A stretch of 11,364 nucleotides of DNA from an uncultured Cellvibrio sp. (lineage in GTDB: Bacteria > Pseudomonadota > Gammaproteobacteria > Pseudomonadales > Cellvibrionaceae): NCBI GenBank assembly GCA_946886255.1, contig CAMPIG010000115.1, forward strand, positions 1 through 11,364, given 5' to 3'. Below, piece after piece: positions 7,086 to 11,364 of this stretch. Below the pieces are notes generated by a model. That model was not told the origin of the DNA. It saw only the letters and a program-made list of their open reading frames with translations, and did not search any database. The first letter of the stretch is position 1, and every line of letters begins with the position of its first letter. A program made the translations under genes and the position numbers.

Positions 7086-8687
7086 GGGGGTTTTATGAGG
7101 GGTTGTGGTGGTTTCGTGGAGCAGTTTTAACAGTACGCCGTTGGTCCAGCCGAAGCCGTCCTGCACCGGGTATTCGCCACCGCCGCCTTCCAGGCCGGGC
7201 TCGTAGACATTGTATTTCTCCACCATCTTGCCGGTGCGTTGGTAGACATCGGTGTTCAACTTAACCCAACGCTGTTTGATCGTGTCGGCGAGGTGATATT
7301 GCTGGTAGTTACGCAGTCCCTGAATGGTTATCCACTGTAAGGGTGCCCAGCCGTTAGGTGCATCCCATTGTTGTCCAGTATCTTTCAGTGTGGTGGTAAC
7401 GCCGCCGCCTTGCAGGAAATCCTGTTTAATGTGTTGCGCTACTTGGCGTGCACGATCTGCATCGACCATGTTAAAGAACAGCGGAAACATGGCTGCCAGT
7501 GAGCGGACTTTTGTTTGCCGCTGCGCGACAAAATCGTAGTCATAAAAAAAGCCGTCCTGCGCATTCCAGCAGTAGCGCAACAACGCTTCTTTACGCTGTT
7601 GCGCCAGGTCGCGGAATGTTTGCGCTTGCGTTGCATCACCGGTTTCTGCAAAGGCCTCGGCCAGTACCAATTCAAGGTGGTACAGCAACGCATTCAGGTC
7701 GATAGGAATAATATCGGTGGTGTGGATGGAATCCAGGGTGGCGCCGTCCTTGAACCAGCGGCTGCTGAAATCCCAACCGGATTCTGCCGCTGCGCGGATA
7801 TGGCGATAGGTTTCGGGGTTGTCGGCGTGTACCAACTCTACATCTTCTTTATAAGACTCCGGACGCGGCGTGGCAGAGCTATCCCAATAGCGATTCATGA
7901 TGCTGTTGTCGGGCAGCAACACGACACGCCGCGTAGCGTGCGTGCTTGCGGATAATGTATCTCTGCCACTCATCCAGAATTGATATTCTTTTAACAGGTA
8001 AGGATGATAACGGGTCAGGGTTCCTTTACCTTTTTTTTCGGCCAGCAGTGTAACCATCAAAGCATAAAACGGTGGTTGTGAGCGGGTTTGATAATAGGTG
8101 CGGTTGCCGTTGGGGATAAAGCCCATGGTATCGATCAGGTGAGAAAAATTATCCACCATGTCTTCAATCAAATCCCATCGATTGGATTCGCGTAGGCCGA
8201 GCATGGTGAAATAGCTGTCCCAATAATAAATTTCCCGAAAACGTCCGCCCGGTACGACATACTGGTGCGGTAAAGGGATTAACGAACCATCAGATAGCGC
8301 ATCTGGTTCGCGGGTGAGCACGGGCCAGAGCGATTCAATATGCTCTGCCGCATTTTTGCTTTTATCGCTTTCAAATTCCGAAGCTACTGAAGGTGGCAGA
8401 TAAAAATTTTCTTCAATAAATATCTTCAGGTTGAAATCGAGCCGCTCGCGTTGTGCACGGTATTTTTGCAGGATGTTTTCAGCGGATGTTTTGGGCGTGC
8501 TGTCTACAAATGTCTTGGAGTCACTGAAGATGCCCGATAGCTGAACTTTTTCAAACAACTCGCCGAAACGTTCGTCCGGACTCAAGTGGCTGGTGGGATC
8601 TTGCAGTCGTTCTGCAAACGGCGTTGAACAAGCACTGCTGAAAACCGGAAGGAAAATGATTAAAAATATCTTGATAACACTGTTCAT
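7056..8687 (-). CDS. treA: Exported GH37 alpha,alpha-trehalase
   Basis: 543-residue inverting glycoside hydrolase that splits trehalose into two glucose units. Both family signatures are present: PGGRFREIYYWDSY at 146-159 and QWDAPNGWAP at 440-449. The catalytic acid is Asp306 in SGWDFSSRW and the base is probably Glu490 in EKYN; both sit at the same offset (-6) from Asp312 and Glu496 of E. coli periplasmic trehalase. The glycine-rich GGGGEYP is at 501-507. The ATG at 8687 is chosen because it yields a hydrophobic export signal (MNSVIKIFLIIFLPVF) ending in SSAC. Cys20 could be lipidated, but Ser at -3 makes the lipobox weak, so a soluble periplasmic form is also possible. An upstream GTG at 8756 would put 23 residues before the signal. 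The last nine residues (VGRIRREAP) and the stop are encoded by the REP-like repeat. The gene lies downstream of the TonB receptor gene, likely co-transcribed. Confidence 0.93.
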   Translation of the reverse strand: MNSVIKIFLIIFLPVFSSACSTPFAERLQDPTSHLSPDERFGELFEKVQLSGIFSDSKTFVDSTPKTSAENILQKYRAQRERLDFNLKIFIEENFYLPPSVASEFESDKSKNAAEHIESLWPVLTREPDALSDGSLIPLPHQYVVPGGRFREIYYWDSYFTMLGLRESNRWDLIEDMVDNFSHLIDTMGFIPNGNRTYYQTRSQPPFYALMVTLLAEKKGKGTLTRYHPYLLKEYQFWMSGRDTLSASTHATRRVVLLPDNSIMNRYWDSSATPRPESYKEDVELVHADNPETYRHIRAAAESGWDFSSRWFKDGATLDSIHTTDIIPIDLNALLYHLELVLAEAFAETGDATQAQTFRDLAQQRKEALLRYCWNAQDGFFYDYDFVAQRQTKVRSLAAMFPLFFNMVDADRARQVAQHIKQDFLQGGGVTTTLKDTGQQWDAPNGWAPLQWITIQGLRNYQQYHLADTIKQRWVKLNTDVYQRTGKMVEKYNVYEPGLEGGGGEYPVQDGFGWTNGVLLKLLHETTTTPHKTPVGRIRREAP

Positions 8688-8722
8688 GGGACCGCTTCTG
8701 TTATTGATTAATATGCCGATGT

Positions 8723-8753
8723 GCGCGGGTGTACAGCATCTATACACCCGCGC
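8723..8753 (-). other. Intercistronic stem-loop between receptor and trehalase genes
   Basis: A perfect 11-bp GC-rich inverted repeat (GCGCGGGTGTA at 8723-8733, TACACCCGCGC at 8743-8753) with a 9-nt loop begins 9 nt past the receptor stop. In the direction of transcription no T-run follows, so it should not act as an efficient intrinsic terminator. It could protect the 3' end of the receptor message and so lower trehalase expression relative to the receptor, as hairpins between genes do in other sugar operons. Confidence 0.65.
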
Positions 8754-8762
8754 CACTGTCTT

Positions 8763-11078
8763 TTAAAAATTATAGCCGAGGGTTAACTTCACACTTCGCG
8801 GCAGGATATATCGACCATTAGCTGAAGCGCCGACTGCGCGCGGATCACTTTCTGTTAACGCCAATTCATCTGTCAGGTTATCAACGGATAATTGCACGCT
8901 GAGGTCACTGATATCGACCAATACCCCGATATCAAACTTGTCATAGCCGTCCAGCTCATTGGTGTTGGCATTGTCACCATAGCGATCGCTGACCAGCGTC
9001 CAAGTGCCGTAAATTGTCGCGCTGACATCATTGGCAAACTCCATAAAATAACTGGGAGTGAAGCGCAATTGATGCGTCGGTTGGCGCTGCACCTGATTGC
9101 CATCATCGGGTCCGGCGCTGGTAATTTCCGGCTCCTGAATAGTCGCGTTGAGGTCCAGCGTTAAATTGCCCAACAACAAATTACCGTCGATCTCTACGCC
9201 AATCGCCTCGGTCTCCAAACGTTCACAGGTTGCTCCGCCTACATCGCAGAAAGGTTGTCCCTTGGTTTCATTGGCAAATCCGGTGGCATAGAGTGAATAG
9301 AAATCCCTTGCTAATTTATAACCCAATTCATATTGGGTGACATCGATGATTAAATCAGAGCCTAGATTAAAATCTCCGCGAAAATCGCGGTAAGCATCAA
9401 AGTCGGGATATTTATGGCCATCGTTGATACGTACGAACACGCCCATGTCGTCGGTAAAATTCCAGTTGGCCGCAGCGGTGTAGGAAACTTTGTCTTCATC
9501 CGTTTCGACAAAGAAATCGTCGCGGCCATCGCGCAGGCCATCATCTACTGAATAATTGGTTTCGCGATTGACGATGCGGACACCGGCATCCAACGTCAGA
9601 GCGCCGATGTAAGTTTCTCCTGCGATATAAAACGCATTTTCCCGCGCATCACCCAGTGCGCTTACATCGTATTTAAACCCACAAGCAGCCTCATCCGCTG
9701 CCTGACAGTCATCAGTGATGCTGTCAGCGCTGAGCTGTTCACCGTTATGTTCGAGCACATACCATTTCTGGTTGCCGATGGACCACCATTCATCCACTTC
9801 CCAGGATGAGGTGTAATAGCCAAGGGTCACTTTAAAATCCTGCCAACGTTTGCTTAAGCTCAAATCGTTGTTGAAGGTTTTAATATCTTTGTGCACCACC
9901 CAGGGACCAAACATCTGCACCAGATCGTTAGCCGCAACGTCGGTACCGGAAACTGTTTCACCCGCGACGCCGCCATTCAAACTGCCGAGCGTAACCGCCG
10001 CTCCCTGCGGAACAAAACCGTGGGTGTTAGCGGCGCCTTTAGTCAAACTAAAGCGATCGATAAACGTCCAGTCATTGCCCAAATCCAATTCAATTGCGCC
10101 GCCGGTTACACTGCCGTCCCAGCCGCGACCTTTGCCCATATCAAATTCTTCCCAAGTGATGGCCGAACCACCTTCTCCGTCGGGACCACTGACAGGAACC
10201 AGAACATGGCGGTTGCGTGGGCCAACCTGGGTGTACTCGGCGTCCAATCCGGTTTCTACGCCATTCACATCCAATGCCACCGGTAAATACCAGGTACCGT
10301 GATCATCAGTCAGCCGATGAAAAATATTGGCTTTACCGTTATCGAGAATCTTGGTGATATTGATGGTGAACTGATGGCCCTCCTCTGCATTAAAGCCGGC
10401 GTCGCGTACACCGGGGGATGAACTGACATAGCCGCCGATCATGTAATAAAGATCATCATCCAGCTTACCGCTTACAACACCGTCGATGCGTTGCAGGTCG
10501 TAATCTGAGGTGGAATATTTCACGGTGCCAGCTGTATCTTCTCCACCTTCTTTAAGAATAAAGTTAGTGGTCAAGCCCACCTGGCCATTGGCATACACCG
10601 GGTTTGGCCCGCCGCGTAAGCCTTCCATGCGCGCAATGGTTTCATCGATACGAAAGAGCGTGGAGTTTTCCATAAACGATAAAGTTGGGGCGGGATAAAC
10701 TGCCAGGCCATTGATCGCTACCGTCACAAAATCTGCGTCGCCGCCGCTGGGGAAACCGCGCACAAAAATGTTTGCCCCGGATACGCCGCCAGAACTTTCC
10801 ACCCAAACGCCTGGTATGGTTTTAAGTAAATCGGCGGTACTGGCGGGTGCGACCTGATTGATTTCTTCTTCGCTGACAGTAGAGATGGCAAAACTCGCAT
10901 CAAATTTGCGCAATGAAGCGCCACCCGGCGTACCGGTAACAATCATTTCTTCAATGGCTGGTAATGGTGGTTCTTGTGCGTGCGCTGAAGGTATCAGCGC
11001 AGTCGCCAGCGGCGTTAATAAAAAAATAAAATATGTGGCGGGACTAACGTGAGCAGCTATGTGTTTATTTTTATTCAT
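8763..11078 (-). CDS. TonB-dependent outer-membrane receptor, probably for trehalose or a related sugar
   Basis: 771-residue TonB-dependent receptor, a gated outer-membrane beta-barrel driven by TonB-ExbBD. The ATG at 11078 is chosen because GGAG lies 7 nt before it and a signal peptide follows, cleaved after SAHA at residue 34. A TonB-box-like EEMIVTG is at 43-49. The plug (about 58-178) shows the usual pieces: STADLLKTIPGVWV (80-93), IFVRGFPSGG (104-113) and RMEGLRGGPNPVYANGQVG (150-168). The remaining ~590 residues are alternating barrel strands with long acidic loops, ending in the sorting signal GYNF with terminal Phe. Cysteine pairs in two loops (near DDCQAADEAACGF and CDVGGATC) suggest extracellular disulfides. 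Length and style fit carbohydrate receptors. The substrate is inferred only from the adjacent trehalase. An in-frame upstream start at 11120 would place 14 residues before the signal and is disfavoured. Confidence 0.93.
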   Translation of the reverse strand: MNKNKHIAAHVSPATYFIFLLTPLATALIPSAHAQEPPLPAIEEMIVTGTPGGASLRKFDASFAISTVSEEEINQVAPASTADLLKTIPGVWVESSGGVSGANIFVRGFPSGGDADFVTVAINGLAVYPAPTLSFMENSTLFRIDETIARMEGLRGGPNPVYANGQVGLTTNFILKEGGEDTAGTVKYSTSDYDLQRIDGVVSGKLDDDLYYMIGGYVSSSPGVRDAGFNAEEGHQFTINITKILDNGKANIFHRLTDDHGTWYLPVALDVNGVETGLDAEYTQVGPRNRHVLVPVSGPDGEGGSAITWEEFDMGKGRGWDGSVTGGAIELDLGNDWTFIDRFSLTKGAANTHGFVPQGAAVTLGSLNGGVAGETVSGTDVAANDLVQMFGPWVVHKDIKTFNNDLSLSKRWQDFKVTLGYYTSSWEVDEWWSIGNQKWYVLEHNGEQLSADSITDDCQAADEAACGFKYDVSALGDARENAFYIAGETYIGALTLDAGVRIVNRETNYSVDDGLRDGRDDFFVETDEDKVSYTAAANWNFTDDMGVFVRINDGHKYPDFDAYRDFRGDFNLGSDLIIDVTQYELGYKLARDFYSLYATGFANETKGQPFCDVGGATCERLETEAIGVEIDGNLLLGNLTLDLNATIQEPEITSAGPDDGNQVQRQPTHQLRFTPSYFMEFANDVSATIYGTWTLVSDRYGDNANTNELDGYDKFDIGVLVDISDLSVQLSVDNLTDELALTESDPRAVGASANGRYILPRSVKLTLGYNF

Positions 11079-11114
11079 GATGATTCTCCACCCCATGGGG
11101 GATTTGGTGGTTTC

Positions 11115-11131
11115 CGTCATTAAATCTGACG
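11115..11131. promoter_or_regulatory. Candidate operator dyad over the -10 element
   Basis: CGTCA (11115-11119) and TGACG (11127-11131) form a 5-bp inverted repeat with a 7-nt centre that straddles the predicted -10. A second palindrome, CATGCATG (11138-11145), overlaps the -35. A repressor bound here would block RNA polymerase. No known regulator motif is recognised. Confidence 0.35.
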
Positions 11132-11148
11132 ATGAACATGCATGACAA
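11119..11148 (-). promoter_or_regulatory. Candidate sigma70 promoter of the receptor-trehalase operon
   Basis: On the minus strand TTGTCA (complement of 11143-11148, 5 of 6 matches) and TTTAAT (complement of 11119-11124, 5 of 6) are 18 nt apart. Transcription would start near 11112, giving a leader of about 34 nt with the ribosome site in place. The spacing and both hexamers are good, making this the best promoter candidate in the window. Confidence 0.55.
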
Positions 11149-11347
11149 AAACAGGAACGGGAATTTTTATCGCTTTAAGAGCCTAGTGAACGAAGTTTTT
11201 AAAAGCAATTTAATCGGGGAAATAAGACAATTTTTAACAGATGGGGATGAGAAAGGTGCCATCAATGACAGAAATAAATTTAGTCGTTATTACTCACATA
11301 ACCATGAGTGTTTAAAAAAAATTTTTTGAGAAGAAATAAAATTTTTC

Positions 11348-11352
11348 AGGAG
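11348..11352 (+). promoter_or_regulatory. Shine-Dalgarno site of the right-end gene
   Basis: AGGAG sits 5 nt before the ATG at 11358, an almost ideal ribosome binding site. It is the main evidence that a real gene starts here. Confidence 0.75.
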
Positions 11353-11357
11353 AATAT

Positions 11358-11364
11358 ATGAATT
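11358..11364 (+). CDS. Start of a gene cut off by the window end
   Basis: Only ATG AAT and one base are inside the window, so the product cannot be named. The strong ribosome site and divergent arrangement with the receptor-trehalase operon make a related gene plausible, such as an inner-membrane sugar transporter, regulator or further glycosidase. That is guesswork from the context. Confidence 0.6.

Larger units (their letters stand above)
11079..11357. promoter_or_regulatory. Divergent promoter region, receptor operon and right-end gene
   Basis: A 279-nt AT-rich region between divergent starts. Apart from the minus-strand promoter and its palindromes, it holds CCCCATGGGG (11091-11100) beside the receptor ribosome site, an ACTCA/TGAGT dyad (11292-11309) and an A8T6 tract (about 11314-11327) closer to the right-hand gene. 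A 65-codon plus-strand frame crosses it but has no ribosome site. A shared regulator acting on both genes would be expected to bind here. Confidence 0.55.

Noticed and set aside
8688..8756. GTG start extending the trehalase by 23 residues
   Set aside because: It would place a Cys-rich, non-signal-like segment before the export signal and put the start inside the intercistronic hairpin. The Met at 8687 gives a proper signal peptide.
11079..11120. Upstream start extending the receptor by 14 residues
   Set aside because: The internal ATG at 11078 has a GGAG site at correct distance and starts the signal peptide directly. The upstream start would fall before the predicted transcription start.
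11132..11329. 65-codon plus-strand open frame in the divergent promoter region
   Set aside because: It has no ribosome binding site, an unremarkable composition and no recognisable family, and it overlaps the likely promoter of the receptor operon.

Overview
The window looks like a chromosomal segment of a Gram-negative, carbohydrate-scavenging gammaproteobacterium. The evidence is a TonB-dependent outer-membrane receptor, a periplasmic or lipoprotein GH37 trehalase, a TIGR03545-type envelope protein (a family restricted to bacteria with outer membranes), moderate GC content and a REP/BIME-type palindromic repeat. A Cellvibrionaceae-like origin would fit, but this is inference from gene content, not a demonstrated match. 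No tRNA, rRNA, CRISPR array, transposase or prophage gene is visible.

Layout, left to right. (1) 21-1784 (+): TIGR03545-family membrane-anchored coiled-coil protein with a good Shine-Dalgarno site; its usual partner would lie off the left edge. (2) 1799-3070 (-): four-helix DUF2254 membrane protein, convergent with gene 1. The two stops are 14 nt apart, and a perfect 12-bp inverted repeat lies over the end of the DUF2254 gene. (3) 3071-3636: a 566-nt AT-rich gap with several small hairpins and a 44-codon hydrophobic open frame that may be gene debris. (4) 3637-5589 (+): a fused acyltransferase-3/SGNH O-acyltransferase, probably modifying a surface glycan. (5) 5775-6866 (-): the universal ATPase gene ychF, with a clear intrinsic terminator and its own promoter with a perfect TATAAT. 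(6) 6981-7085: a 105-bp REP/BIME-like repeat whose right end supplies the last nine codons and stop of the next gene. (7) 7056-8687 (-): GH37 trehalase. (8) 8763-11078 (-): TonB-dependent receptor. (9) 11079-11357: divergent promoter region. (10) 11358 (+): first codons of a gene that leaves the window.

The functional core is the receptor-trehalase pair. The genes are co-directional, 75 nt apart, with a strong hairpin between them. The simplest reading is that the receptor brings trehalose, or a trehalose-containing glycoside, across the outer membrane using TonB energy, and the exported trehalase splits it to glucose in the periplasm. Expression probably starts from a sigma70-type promoter at 11119-11148 whose -10 is embedded in an inverted repeat, a candidate operator. 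The other genes look unrelated to this pair and to each other. No clearly novel defence or mobile system is present; the most distinctive local features are the repeat-derived C-terminus of the trehalase and the RNA-structure candidates.
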